From contig WELA01001229.1 of NCBI GenBank assembly GCA_009602735.1, positions 106,820 to 165,365 on the forward strand: a DNA stretch of 58,546 nucleotides, read 5' to 3'. The stretch comes from Mesotaenium endlicherianum (lineage: Eukaryota > Streptophyta > Zygnematophyceae > Zygnematales > Mesotaeniaceae). The notes below the pieces were generated by a model. It did no database searches and was not told the DNA's origin. It was given only the letters and a program-made list of their open reading frames with translations. The position numbers and the translations under genes were made by a program. Below are positions 46,415-57,079 of the stretch, in pieces; the stretch's first letter is position 1, and each line of letters opens with the position of its first letter.

Positions 46415-47993
46415 CTGTTTGCTCTAAAGTTGGCCCTCGAGGAGAACGGAGGATGGTGGCCTGCTCTTCAACCACTTGGGTGTTGATTCCCACATAGACA
46501 GGCATTCCAGTAGGATGCTGAAATACATTGGCTAGAGGTACATGCCCCTGAGCGGAGGAGGAGGCTGGCATACCTCTGGCCCACCCGCGTGTCCCTCTTC
46601 TGGCACCCCTGTCCTCTGGGGATTTCTGTCTGTGTCTGCTGCCCAGTACAGTCAGATCAGCTTCTTCCCCTGCTTGGGCAGGTGGGCTGGGGGAGCGAGC
46701 GCGGGGTCCAGTTGTCGCCATAACGGGGATCACATTCCACACACCTGATCGTGGTTCTTTAGGAAGTGCCACTGCCTGTCCCTGGGTATCCTGAGAACCT
46801 GCTGCTGATGATTCTCCTCTGCTTTGTTCTTCTTCCTCATCCTCCTCATCCTCCTCCTCGGAGAGAGTAGGGGTCTCGTCCACTAAGTCGTCCTGCTCCC
46901 TAGTAGACATGGAGTAGTCTACCGACCTCCCTTTCTTAGGGCGCGCTGGAGGTTGCTTGGCCTTCAGCCTGCTGATATCTATCCGGCCTGCATTCTTTGC
47001 CCATTTGACAAAGGCATGCTTTCCCTTAGAGAAGTAGTCTCTTCCCCTCCTCCTATGCTCCTTGGTCTCTGCATTCATATTGCTCAGGCATCCATTCAGC
47101 CTGGGGTCCCAAGGGGCAATGTGAGGTGGTAGGATGAGATAGCCGTCTAGGCCATAGTGGAAGTCATCCGGTTGGGCTCGGTCACACTCCTGCTTCTTAT
47201 TTGTGACGGTCATCCACCTCCAGTCTGTTGGCTGCTGGTAGTACTGGGGTCCGTGCTCAGCCTTCCTCAGTTTACACGGGAACCAGTGGGGAGAGAACAT
47301 CTGCTGTCCTGCTTCCCTGGCCAAGTACTCCCAGCTCCTTCTCTCAACTTCATTGTAAGCTGGCAGGAGTGTGAGGTAGAATACCGTATCCTTAAAGCTA
47401 TCGGGCCGCATGCTCACCATCCGGATGAGTCTCTGATCTCCCACTATTCCCGGTATGGGGACCGGCTTGTCCTCTGAATCATCTGCGAGATACCGGGCCT
47501 GCTCTGCTGTATAGCCCACCATCTTAGCATAATCTTCGTAAAGGACCACGCCGGTGTGTGTCTCGATGTACCTGTCCAGTGCTGTAGCTCCTTCCTTCTG
47601 TAGCAGTGTTGTCTGTTCCAGCCTGTTGATCTCCTGGGCTGCCAGCAATGCTTCCTTCAGGTTATCGAAGTTTTGGCCACCCACCACAGTATACCTGTAA
47701 GTGGCCAAGCTCTTCTGTCTGTCCGCTTCAATCTTTTTTCTTTTCTCCTCTTCTGCCGCTGCCGCTTCTTCTTGCTGTTTCTTCTGTCTCTCCTCCTCAG
47801 CCTTCCTGAGGTTTTCCGCTTCCTGATCCTTCTTCCTCTGTGCCTCTTCTGCCGCCTCTTGTTGTTTGCGGACCCTTTCTTGTTCTCTCCTGGTGAGGGA
47901 CGTCGCCGCCAGCTCCTTCTGGTATTGCTCCATTGTCCTCCTGGCTTCTTCTGCCTTGCGCTTTCTGTCCTCCTTTTGTGTGGTGGGCGCCAT

Positions 47994-48260
47994 CCTGCAC
48001 ATGTAACCAGGGCACAAGTTAGTAGGATATGGACCTTTGTCATAGGGATTGCAGGAAGTATGTTAGTATTTAGTATAGTGGCTTCGCTGCTGTTTACCTT
48101 ACAGGATGATTGCTAAAAGTTGACGTAGTTGCGATGCGCTACACATAAACGTATGAGTGTGTTTTTATCGCTCTCGCTCACTAACTGTCATATATTTTCC
48201 CCTCCAACTTAAATGGAGACAGGACCGCCTGTCACCTTCCCGTGTCAACTGAAATGACAG
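47994..48260 (-). promoter_or_regulatory. pol-ORF3 spacer with branch-point/acceptor pattern and internal polypurine tract (copy D)
   Basis: A 267-bp spacer. On the reverse strand it carries AAGTTGGAGGGG (48199-48210), a copy of the polypurine tract. Further on is TACTAAC (48018-48024), the plant/yeast-type branch consensus, with CAG 24 bp after the branch A and directly before G-ATG of ORF3. This suggests that ORF3 is translated from a spliced transcript. Not proven. Confidence 0.6.
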
Positions 48261-51200
48261 TTATGGAGGGACTCCAGCGGCCCGAAGGTGGAACCGTGTC
48301 AACGCCCCTTTGGCATTGGTCAAGTGGTCCTTAAACTCCCAAGTGTCCCCAGAGGCATCGTAACCCTTCCATCGAATGAGGTATTTCATGACATATTTAG
48401 ACGATCGACGGACCGAGCGAGCGTCTAAAATCTCATCGACCTCATATTCCTCAGGGTCGCCGTCCCGGACAGCGGGGACCGGTCCCGGTTGGACAGGGAA
48501 CCGACCTGTGAACAGTGTATCACCTTTGATGTACGGTTCCAGGAAGGAGACATTAAAGACCGGGTGCCCCTTGTATTCAGCTGACATGTTCAGTTTGTAA
48601 GCATTCTGACCGACACGACGGACCACCGAATATGGACCGACCCAGACAGGGCCAAGCTTTTTCTTGACCACACCAGGGAGGTACAGGTGCTGAGAATGCA
48701 GTTTGACTAAATCCCCCTTGGAAAATGTCAGTTCCCGACGGTGTTGATTAGCGTATTTTTGTTGGTTTTCTTGGGCCGTGTGCAAGTTTCGTTGGACTTC
48801 TGACAGGGTGTCAGCAAACTCCTGAGTTAACTGGAGGGAGACCGGGTTGTCAATCCCTTCAGGGTGAGTTAAAGATTCCCCTAGCACATCTAGAGGAGAC
48901 TTAGGGACTCTACCCAGGCTGAGTTCAAAAGGAGTTTTGCCCGTTGACGCGTGCACCGCACTGTTGACCGCAAACTGAATTTGAGGCAACAGGTCATCCC
49001 AATTATCTTGTTTTTGGTTAATATATGCTCTCAGCACCTCCTGCAGAACTCGGTTAGTTCTTTCAGTCTGCCCATCAGTCTGAGGGTGGTTTGCTGTGCT
49101 GAGCAGCTGTTTGACTCCCATTAACCCCATTAAAGCTCTCCAGAACTTAGAGGTGAATTTTGAGTCTCTGTCTGAGATGATATTAGAAGGGAGCCCATGT
49201 TGGCATACTACATGGTTGTAAAACTGTCTCGCTGTTTCGAGTGCAGTCACTTTGACAGTTGTGGGGATAAAAATGACCATTTTTGTCAGTTTATCCACGA
49301 CTACCAGTATTGAATCATGCCCGTTGGCAGTTCTTGGTAGTGAGACCACCCAGTCCATGGATATAGTTTCCCAGCGTCCCGCTGGGATGGGTAGCGGTTG
49401 CAAGAGACCTCCGGGTGGTGTGTGCCGAGACTTATTTCTCTGACACTGGTCACAGGACTTGACATATTTCAAGACCTCCCGGGGTAACCCCTCCCAATGA
49501 TAATGTTTTGCCAGTTTGCCAACAGTTTTGGCCTGCCCCAAATGTCCACCCAGGAGACTGTCATGAGCTTGACTCAGTAAGAGAGACCTTATTTCCAAAT
49601 TATTAGGAATGACCAGCTTCAGCCTGCCTGAAGTGGTTTCAGTCACCCAGACCCCTCCCTTGAGCTTATACCCGAGTGCGGTAGCACGACACATACCAGT
49701 AGTGGGGCTGGGCTCAAATGTTGGGTCAGAAAGGTAGGCTTTCCTAAGTTGTTCAAGGAAGGACTTTTTCACCTTTAGTGAAGTGAGTGCACACAGGACT
49801 TTATCTACAGCATGCTGACTAAAGTTCCTTTCTTGCAAGTCAGGTCTTCTAGAGAGTGCATCAGCAGGATTCAACTTCCCTGGTTTGTAGTCGATCTGGA
49901 CTTGGAACTGCTCCAGCATCTGGCTCCAGCGGTTCTCCCTCCTCGACAGCTTGGACTTCTTCTGAAAGTGGGTCAGAGCTAGATGATCTGTAATCACCTT
50001 AAAAGCTTTACCATGTAAGTATGCTCTCCACTGTTTGAGTACATGAATGATAGCTAGCAGCTCTTTATCATGCACTGAGTAATTAATCTCCGCTGGATTA
50101 AATTTCATAGACTCATACAACACAGGATGCCACTCCTGCCGTACCTTACCATCCTTTGTGGTTTTGTCAGCAGGTTGCAACAAAATAGCACCCATGGCAA
50201 AATCAGAGGCATCAGTAACCACCTGCACCGGTTTGCTGGGGTCATACACGGCTAGCACTGGGGCAGAACAAAGGGCATCTCTAAGGGTCTGGAAGGCAGC
50301 CTGCTGTTTTTCCCCCCTCACATACCCAAGGTCTTTCTTAGTAAGGTCAGTCAGTTTACTGGCCTTTGTGGAATAATTCTCAATAAATCGCCTATAGTAG
50401 TTAGCCAACCCGAGGAAGGATCTAACTTCAGAGACAGACTGTGGTACTGGCCAGTCCCTTATGGTCTGGACTTTCTTAGGATCCACACTGATGCCCTCTT
50501 TACTGACAACGTGGCCTAAGAATTCAATACTTTCCTTAAAGAAATCACACTTGCTCATCTTAGCATACAAGTGATTTTTCCGCAGAGTGTCCACGACTGT
50601 TTTTAAGTGTTCAGTGTGCTGAGCTTCATCTTTAGAGAAATTTAAAATATCATCCAGGAAAACTTGCACAAACTTATCCAAATAAGGTCTGAAAATGTCA
50701 TTCATAGCACCCATGAAGGTAGCAGGAGCATTAGTCAGTCCAAATGGCATCACGTTGAACTCATAGTGTCCATAACGTGTGCGGAAAGCAGTCTTGTGTT
50801 CATCCCCCTCAGCAATTCTGATTTGATGATAACCACTCTTGAGATCTATCTTACTGAACACCTTAGCGCCAGACAGGGTATCAAGCAAGTCCTCGATTCT
50901 GGGTAAAGCATACTTGTTCTTTACTGTAATTCTGTTCAGGGCTTTGTAATCCACACACATCCGCATACTGCCATCCTTCTTCTTAACAAATAGGATAGGT
51001 GCGCCGTACGGTGATTTACTGGGAGAAATGTAACCATTTTCCTCCAGCTCTGCAATCTATGTTTTCAACTCCTCCCTCTCCAAATAAGACAAGCCATACG
51101 TGCGTTGCCAAAGCGGCTGGCTACCAGGTAATAAATCAATCCTAGGATCTATTTCCCGCTTAGGGGGTAGTCCTGGAGGCATATTCAACACATCCGTGTA

Positions 51201-52064
51201 CTGAGCAACAATGTTTGCAGCAGTAGGGTGCTCTGGAGGGTGTACCTTTTTCTTAACCACTTCTTCAGGTTGAGGAGGTACCTCTCTTAGCAGCAGACAT
51301 AACATTCTGTCTTCCTTCTGGTTCCAGCTTTTGACGAACTCCATTGCATTCAGCAACTTGCATCCTTCTGGAAGCCTCTTCTTTTCCTTCATTTGCCATC
51401 CACACAGGACAAGAGGAAGAGCACTGGTGGGTGCCAAGTCAGTCTGCCCATCACTGGCTCCTCTCACTTTAACTGTACCTCTGCTCCAACACACTTCAGC
51501 TTGATGTCTATTAAGCCAGGACCTGCCTAGCACGAGATCATAAAAGCCAGTGTTGAGTACCTCAAATGTAAGCGTTTCAGTTAGAACTGCAATGCCAGAA
51601 CCTAACTGGACCTCAATAGGCTTGGTTATAACTCCTCCCGGGATACTTGAGGCATCTCCAAGGAATATTTTTCTATTCCCTTGGGTGACAGTAGGCAGCC
51701 TTAGCCGCTTAACTAAGTCCTTGTGAATAAAAGTATGTGACGCCCCTCCGTCAACAAATGCCCTCACCTTCCTACCTGCAATCATGCAATGCAGTAGGAT
51801 AGGGGGGACTGTCTTTTCCTGACTTTCGCATTGTTCTCCTGACGTAGCAAAGAAATGTTGGACATCAGGTGGAACAAGAGCATCCAGAGTGTGCACTCTC
51901 TGGACGTCTATATTACTGATGGTCTCCTTTATCTGTTTGTCAGGCATGCATAGTGAATCCAGTTCAGCAGGACCCATAATACCTGCTACGAGGGCAGCTA
52001 GTGACGACTCACTATCTCTAGCATCCTCACAGTCAGTAGACTGGATTACTGACTGTTGCTGTCT
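48261..52064 (-). pseudogene. Family 1 pol polyprotein (copy D), one nonsense codon
   Basis: Protease, RT, RNase H, integrase and chromodomain in one frame, -1 relative to gag. It is open from the frameshift site to 48261 except for a TAG at 51057-51059, where copy B has CAG. Protease region: FVDGGASHTF (Gly instead of the usual Ser/Thr after the catalytic Asp). [22 protein letters not shown], then FLDDIL followed by Asn-Phe. RNase [11 protein letters not shown]. Integrase: zinc finger with [14 protein letters not shown] core with [17 protein letters not shown] and [11 protein letters not shown]. Chromodomain: [20 protein letters not shown]-terminal stop 48261. The ancestral protein is ~1260 residues. 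Confidence 0.9.
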
Positions 52065-53524
52065 TTTAAAGGCTGGTCTTTTCTCTCGACCTTAGGCAGG
52101 TGCTTGACCGGACACTGTTCTCTGTAGTGGCCTTTCTGCTGACAATGGTAGCAAGTAGATTTTGCTGAGGCTGGTCTCGGCTTAGTCCTACCACCACCCC
52201 TTCCATAGCCACCTCGAGAGGGACCACCTCTACCTCTAGACTGAATAGCATTGTACTCATACTCATATTCATCACCCTGATTATCCTCAGCCTGGTCTCC
52301 TTCAACTGCATTGTAGGAACCGTGGGGCTTTTTGACAATCTTAGACACCAAAGCGTTACTCTGGCGCTTGTGATTGAACTGCTGCTGATCCCAGGCGTCA
52401 GCATCCTGGATCAAGTCAGCCAGTTTCTCATACTTTTTCTCAGCAAAATGACCAGAGACCTCGGATTTCAAGCCATACCTGAAGTATGCTATCCTATACC
52501 GTTCTGGCAAATCAGGCTGCTTCATCATGTTCTCTTGGAACTTTTGAGCAAACTCAGCAACTGAAGTGGTCTGCTTCAGTGTCAGGGAGATCATCGCATA
52601 GATAGCTTTCTCCTGCTGGTTGATGACATCAAACTTCTCATGCAACTTCTCGACAAACTCTACCCACGTAGGGTCACCGAGTTGCCGAGCCTTACGCTCT
52701 TCCTTCCAGTAAAGCCACCAGTCTGCGGCACTGCCTTTCAGTAGCGCACCGGTGTGCCTGACCTTCTCGTAATCTTGCAGTTCTGGGTAGTTCTCCAGCC
52801 ACTGCTCAACATCCGCGAGAAACTTGATCAGGTAATATTTTCTGTTTCCCTCAGGATCATAGTCCTGGGGAGGTTTCGGCTTGGGCTTACTAGGCCCTCG
52901 GCCACCACCACTAGTGGTGTGAGACCCCAGTTGGTCTCTGTCCCGGAGTAGGGACATTATGATTCTTTTGTCCTCCTGCTGGGACTGATACATGGTCGCC
53001 ATTTGCGACTGCATCTGAACGAACAATGCTCCCAAGTCTACATTTTGGGGTGGTAGATTAGCAAATGCAGCAGCAGCATTGGCATCTACTCGCTGAGTAG
53101 TGTCCTCAACAATCCCTCTTGCTCCTGCAGCAGCAATTCCTGCCGCATTCAGCCGGTCACGTATTTGACCTAGGGGTACATTGAGTTGTACGGCAGGAGG
53201 TGGGTTCAGAACATTGGCCCTTGATGCCATAAGTTCTTCAACAGTGCGCTCGTCAGCTGGCTGTCCTTCCCTCCTTTGTATATCTTCAGCGGCCTTTGCT
53301 ACTTGTTCAGCTTCTAGTCTGGCTATCTCCTCCTCAGCTTGCTGAGCTGCGACTGAGGCAATAGCAGCTGCCTCATCTGCAGCCTCCCTAGCTGCAGTAT
53401 CCGCTACTGCTTCCGAATAGGTACGGTTTCCCGCTACATGGCTTTCCGCCTGGTTTTCGACATTCTCGTTATCCTGGTTCTCCATGTCTCGGGAGTTGCT
53501 AGTTTGAGACCTTGTCCTTACCAT
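52046..53524 (-). CDS. Family 1 gag polyprotein (intact, copy D)
   Basis: 492 codons from MVRTRSQTSN. The first ~130 residues are Ala/Glu-rich and likely helical. The capsid-type core spans ~230-400 (WLENYPELQDYE, LHEKFDVINQQ, EFAQKFQENMM). A Gly/Arg-rich stretch (RGGYGRGGGRT) leads to the CCHC knuckle CYHCQQKGHYREQC, which should bind RNA. The stop TAA lies 16 bp past T TTA AAA. Copies B and C are close relatives. The ATG-GTAAGG start also resembles a 5' splice site. Confidence 0.94.
   Translation of the reverse strand: MVRTRSQTSNSRDMENQDNENVENQAESHVAGNRTYSEAVADTAAREAADEAAAIASVAAQQAEEEIARLEAEQVAKAAEDIQRREGQPADERTVEELMASRANVLNPPPAVQLNVPLGQIRDRLNAAGIAAAGARGIVEDTTQRVDANAAAAFANLPPQNVDLGALFVQMQSQMATMYQSQQEDKRIIMSLLRDRDQLGSHTTSGGGRGPSKPKPKPPQDYDPEGNRKYYLIKFLADVEQWLENYPELQDYEKVRHTGALLKGSAADWWLYWKEERKARQLGDPTWVEFVEKLHEKFDVINQQEKAIYAMISLTLKQTTSVAEFAQKFQENMMKQPDLPERYRIAYFRYGLKSEVSGHFAEKKYEKLADLIQDADAWDQQQFNHKRQSNALVSKIVKKPHGSYNAVEGDQAEDNQGDEYEYEYNAIQSRGRGGPSRGGYGRGGGRTKPRPASAKSTCYHCQQKGHYREQCPVKHLPKVERKDQPLKDSNSQ
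52064..52070 (-). other. -1 frameshift heptamer T TTA AAA at the gag/pol overlap (family 1)
   Basis: Gag codons CCT-TTA-AAA give the classic T TTA AAA slippery site 16 bp before the gag stop; a -1 slip enters the open pol frame (RQQQSVIQS). Copy B keeps the same heptamer at 17578-17584. Confidence 0.75.
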
Positions 53525-53540
53525 ACAAAGAAGACTGTGA

Positions 53541-53557
53541 TAACTGCTCCGATACCA
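53541..53557 (-). other. Primer binding site, tRNA-iMet type (family 1 copy D)
   Basis: Reverse strand TGGTATCGGAGCAGTT starting two bases after the LTR. It matches the 3' end complement of initiator tRNA over its first dozen bases with one difference. Copies B and C carry nearly the same site. Confidence 0.85.
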
Positions 53558-53558
53558 C

Positions 53559-54274
53559 TGAAATGAATCGACTTACCAAATAGGCGATTAACAATTAATA
53601 AAGATCTTTATATCAGCAAGTAATCTTTATGGTATTTTCCGTTAACTGGTTAAACGGCAAAGGACAACACACTAGCAGTGAATAATACTCGTCAGTCAAA
53701 TGAGAGTAAACTAGCATCAATAATGCAAATCAGTAAACTCATACATAAGCAAGGTTAGAAGACAGTGCGTATCAATGGCTTCTCGCCTTGGATTCAGATC
53801 TCTCTCAGTAAGCTGTACAAGAGAGTTGGCCTCGTTTCCGAATGCCGAACTCGAGGGCAATGCCTAGCATATGTACATGGAATGAGTTTACTGTTCAACG
53901 GTCAGTGCGATGGCACCGCCTACCCGGGAGTTAACCACGTTGGTAGGACCTCGGTTAACCAAATCCACCGCCATCTCATCTCGAATAGCCATCCATCATA
54001 GGGATGTCATCTGGCTATTCATCTAGCATATCGCACTTAGATGCATATCAAGGCAGTTTGCTGCTACCGAGTACGGAAGTCAGCTTGCTGTCAAAGAATG
54101 TGTCAGCAAGCTGACTTATATGGACTTTCAGCCTACTGCTTTCGACTGAGTCATTAAACTGATAATTATGTAAAGTCCAGCAGACTGACTATTAACTAAA
54201 GTTCAGCAGGCTGAACTTAATTAACTATTATATTTAAATGAATATTATATCCACTAATATACTGATTCATTACA
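53559..54274 (-). repeat. Family 1 5' LTR (copy D)
   Basis: A 716-bp LTR followed by the ATCAC duplication. It has a 5-6 bp deletion relative to the 3' LTR near 53980. Confidence 0.94.
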
Positions 54275-54279
54275 ATCAC

Positions 54280-55000
54280 TCATTCCTAGAGGAAGCTTCC
54301 TTACGTTTCATATCTACTTTTGAGGCGTTATCTAGGTAGCATTGGTCGAGGTAAGCTCCGCCAATGAGAGTCATGCATCCTCTTCCTTGCACTATATTTG
54401 ATTGGTATGTGTTGTGCTTAGCCAGTAAGAGAGCTAGTATTTGCCTTGCCTCCACTTTTGTGGACCTAGGAGAGCCTCCTAGAGTGACTGTGTGCATTGA
54501 ATCCGCCGCCTTCCGCGCCGATTTTGCAGGGAGTATATAACAGTTGATGCCCTTAGAAAGACATCTTTTTAGAAGTCAATTATGCCAGTTGTAAGCCACA
54601 GAGTTATCAGTAAAACTTACACTTTTACCTCTTGTGTTTTCAGGACCACTTAGTCTCTCTCTTGTGAAGAGCAAGCCCTCCTGGCTTCCAGTCACTTGAA
54701 GAACTTCACAAGTGGTGAGCAAAATCATAGCTTAAACCCTGCCATAGGACTACTCGTGAAGATCATGATGTGCTTCCTGTGATCTTTTGGGCCAGACCTC
54801 AATGGTTGTTTTCCTACCAGATTGCAGTCTTGAGGTGCTCACTCTAGAGAGTACACACTCCCTAATTAAAATATTTGGGAGTTTACCTTCTTTTTGGCCT
54901 TAAGGCCACATGCATTTCCGCTTTCACCATAGCACATCTTGCTTGCCTACTTGTGTGTGGCCTATATCGATCAGACACGCCCAACCCCATAATGCACAAC
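54280..55000. other. Unassigned region, possible LTR fragment of another element
   Basis: No gene recognised. A TATA-like GTATATAAC at 54533-54541, followed by ~170 bp ending CTTCACAAGTGGTGAGC (54706-54722), resembles the U3-R-U5 layout of a retroelement LTR, but I cannot find a second copy in the window. Confidence 0.3.
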
Positions 55001-55029
55001 AAGGTTCGTTCTATTGAACTTCGGTTCAT

Positions 55030-55673
55030 CTTTAGGAGAATGACTCAGCCGAGAGTAGCGGGTTGAAGTCTACTTAAGTCAATTGAAAATGCTAACACGT
55101 TTTTTAACAGCCAATTGACTGCTTTAAGCGAAATGAGCGAATCGCCAATGATGCCAGTAATGCAGTAAGTTAGTAATGCCAGTAATGCAGTAACTGTGAT
55201 ATGCTGAATGAATGGCTGTATGACGCCACACGCGGATGGCAAATCGGTATGATGGGAGATGGCTGCGGATTTGGTTAGCCGATGTCTTACCAACGAGGTG
55301 AACTCCTGGGAGAATGCGATGACTTGGCATTGAACGGTAAACTCATTCCATGTACATATGGTACGCTATCGAGTTCGGATCTGAAAACAAGGCCACCTCT
55401 CTGTACAGACTATTGAAATCCAAGGCTACAAGCCGTTACAAATTGCTTACTAACCTTGCTTATGTATGAGTTTACCGATTGCAGCAGTGATGCACGTTAC
55501 TCGTATTTGACTTGTGAAAATGGCTTACGTCAATTGTGTTGTGTTTTTGCTGTTTAATGAGTTAATAAGGAAACACCTAAAGATTAGTTGCTGATATAAA
55601 TTTAAAAACTCAATTATTCAATAAGCATATTAATGACATGATTAATTGCTAATTGGGAAATCAATTTATTTTA
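55030..55673 (+). repeat. Diverged family 1-like LTR (copy E)
   Basis: A forward-oriented, strongly mutated family 1 LTR. Recognisable blocks are AATGACTCAGCC, GATGGGAGATGG, GGATTTGGTTAGCC, AAACTCATTCCATGTACATATG and CTTATGTATGAGTTTACCGATTG. It ends ...TTATTTTA at 55673, just before TGGCATCGGAGC (a mutated primer binding site). The 5' boundary is approximate. Confidence 0.78.
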
Positions 55674-55705
55674 GTGGCATCGGAGCTCTTATCACAGTTT
55701 TCTCA

Positions 55706-56690
55706 ATGGTAGCACAGACTAGGTGTTAGACTAGCAATTTGGATAACGTGGAAGGTCAAGGAGAGAATCTCTTTGGTCCCCTCATTGACGTCGAGGTTGT
55801 GGAAGCTGCTGCAATGGTAGCGGAAGCAGCCCAGCAGGCTGACAAAGAGCATGCCAGAGTAGAAGGTGAATGCTTAGCTAAGGCAGAAGAGGATGAAGTA
55901 AGAGAGAGGAGATGTTTGACTTATGCAAAAACTGTCGAGGAGGACGTGGCACTCAGGGCCAATCATAACCCTTTTGCAGTACCCAGTATTGTGCCAAATA
56001 CAATTGTTCAAGGGCAACCGAGCCAAACGAGAATGGCTAACGCAACAGCAAGAAGAAATGCCAAAGATGCTGTCGATCGCCTCAATGCCGCTGCTGCTGA
56101 TCTACCTGCTCAAAATGTTGATGTTGGAATTGAGATGCTGCAAATGGCCATGATGTTGCAGAATTAGCTGGAGGATAGAAGGATCATGCTTGGAATAATG
56201 CAAGGGAGAAACCAAGTTGGTTCTTAACTGACCAGAGCGGTGACCATATCGGTGGCAGAGAGCCTAGTAGGCCGAAGCCAAAGGCACCTCAAGACTATGA
56301 CCCTAAGATTGGATCAATTTTCTTGGTGATATTGAGCCGTGGTTGGAGAACTATCCCCACTTGCAACACTCCGAGCAAATCATGCACACAAGTACTTTGT
56401 TGAAAGGCGGCGTAGCTGGTGGCTGTATTGGAAAGAGGAGAGGAAATCTAAACAACTCAATGATGCCCCGTGGGAAGAATTTGTTCAGCAATTGCATGAC
56501 AATTTTGATGTCAGTCATCTGAAGAAAAAGCTATCTATACGATGATCTCTTTGACAGTTAAGTAAAACATTTCAGTGGTGGCGCAGTATGCCCCTAGATC
56601 CGATGCAAATCATGATGAAGCAACCAGCCTTGCCCGAGCTGTATATGATACTATATAATACCATACTTTAGGTCGGGTCTGGCTTGATCC
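55706..56690 (+). pseudogene. Degenerate family 1-like gag (copy E)
   Basis: It follows the copy E primer binding site. It starts MVAQTR then a stop, but the order matches family 1 gag: SNLDNVEGQGEN, an Ala/Glu-rich helix (AAQQADKEHARVE), DRLNAAAADLPAQNVDVG, DRRIMLGIMQGRNQ, KAPQDYDP, WWLYWKEERKSKQL and LHDNFDVS. Several stops and frameshifts. Similarity fades near 56690. This is an older lineage of the same family. Confidence 0.8.
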
Positions 56691-57079
56691 TCAATGCTTT
56701 GGCTACCAACAAGCAATGTGGTGTAGTGTTACCACTTTCGATTTCATGGTACTTATATACACCCAGTTTGTGAATAAATTCTCTTATTCTTATCCTTGTT
56801 TGGATGTGTTTTTGAGGTTGAGTACTACTATCTTTGTCCTGCAGCTGTACTAATGATCCAAAAAACACATTAACATGTTAGTCTTCAACATGCTTATGTC
56901 TCTAAGGTGCATGCACATCAGCATAAACAACAGTTTACTCACATTTGTGCCTACTACCCCTCAAATGTCGTATTGTATATGAAGTATTGTCATACACAAT
57001 TTAATGACAATCACTTCTAGCCTGTTTTAGTATGGTGTATCACTTATACATCTGTTTCATGCACACGGTCACCGCCTCG
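56691..57079. other. Unassigned region
   Basis: About 390 bp between the copy E gag and an integrase fragment. I see no gene or repeat that I recognise. Confidence 0.4.

Larger units (their letters stand above)
39631..47993 (-). pseudogene. Family 1 ORF3 (copy D), extra protein, interrupted by the family 2 element
   Basis: Function unknown. The 5' part (47993-46415) starts at ATG (MAPTTQKEDRK). Ignoring the nested element and one CTGTT, the frame continues at 39728 and stops at TAA 39633-39631, giving 558 codons with no internal stop, so the insertion is its only break. Residues 1-~115 form a charged coiled coil (Lys/Glu/Arg/Gln); a middle part has YRYTVVGGQNF, LYEDYAKMVGYT, IPGIVGDQRLIRM, WRWMTVTN and PPHIAPWDPRL; an acidic run (~385-400) follows; QHPTGMPVYV and an Arg/Ser tail end it. 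It sits where envelope genes sit in some Ty3/gypsy elements, but no signal peptide or membrane segment is visible. Just upstream on the reverse strand lie TACTAAC (48018-48024) and CAG (47995-47997). Confidence 0.85.
38796..54274 (-). mobile_element. Family 1 Ty3/gypsy element, copy D (full length, hosts a nested element)
   Basis: A reverse-strand element with ATCAC on both sides (38791-38795, 54275-54279). 5' LTR 53559-54274, PBS ~53546-53557, gag 52046-53524, pol 48261-52064, ORF3 47993-39631 split by a family 2 insertion, polypurine tract 39520-39530, 3' LTR 38796-39517. Minus the insertion it is ~8.8 kb. Gag is intact and pol is open except for one TAG codon, making this the best-preserved family 1 copy here. 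Confidence 0.95.

Noticed and set aside
39631..47993. ORF3 as an envelope protein
   Set aside because: The position fits, but I see no signal peptide, hydrophobic anchor, fusion-type segment or cysteine pattern.
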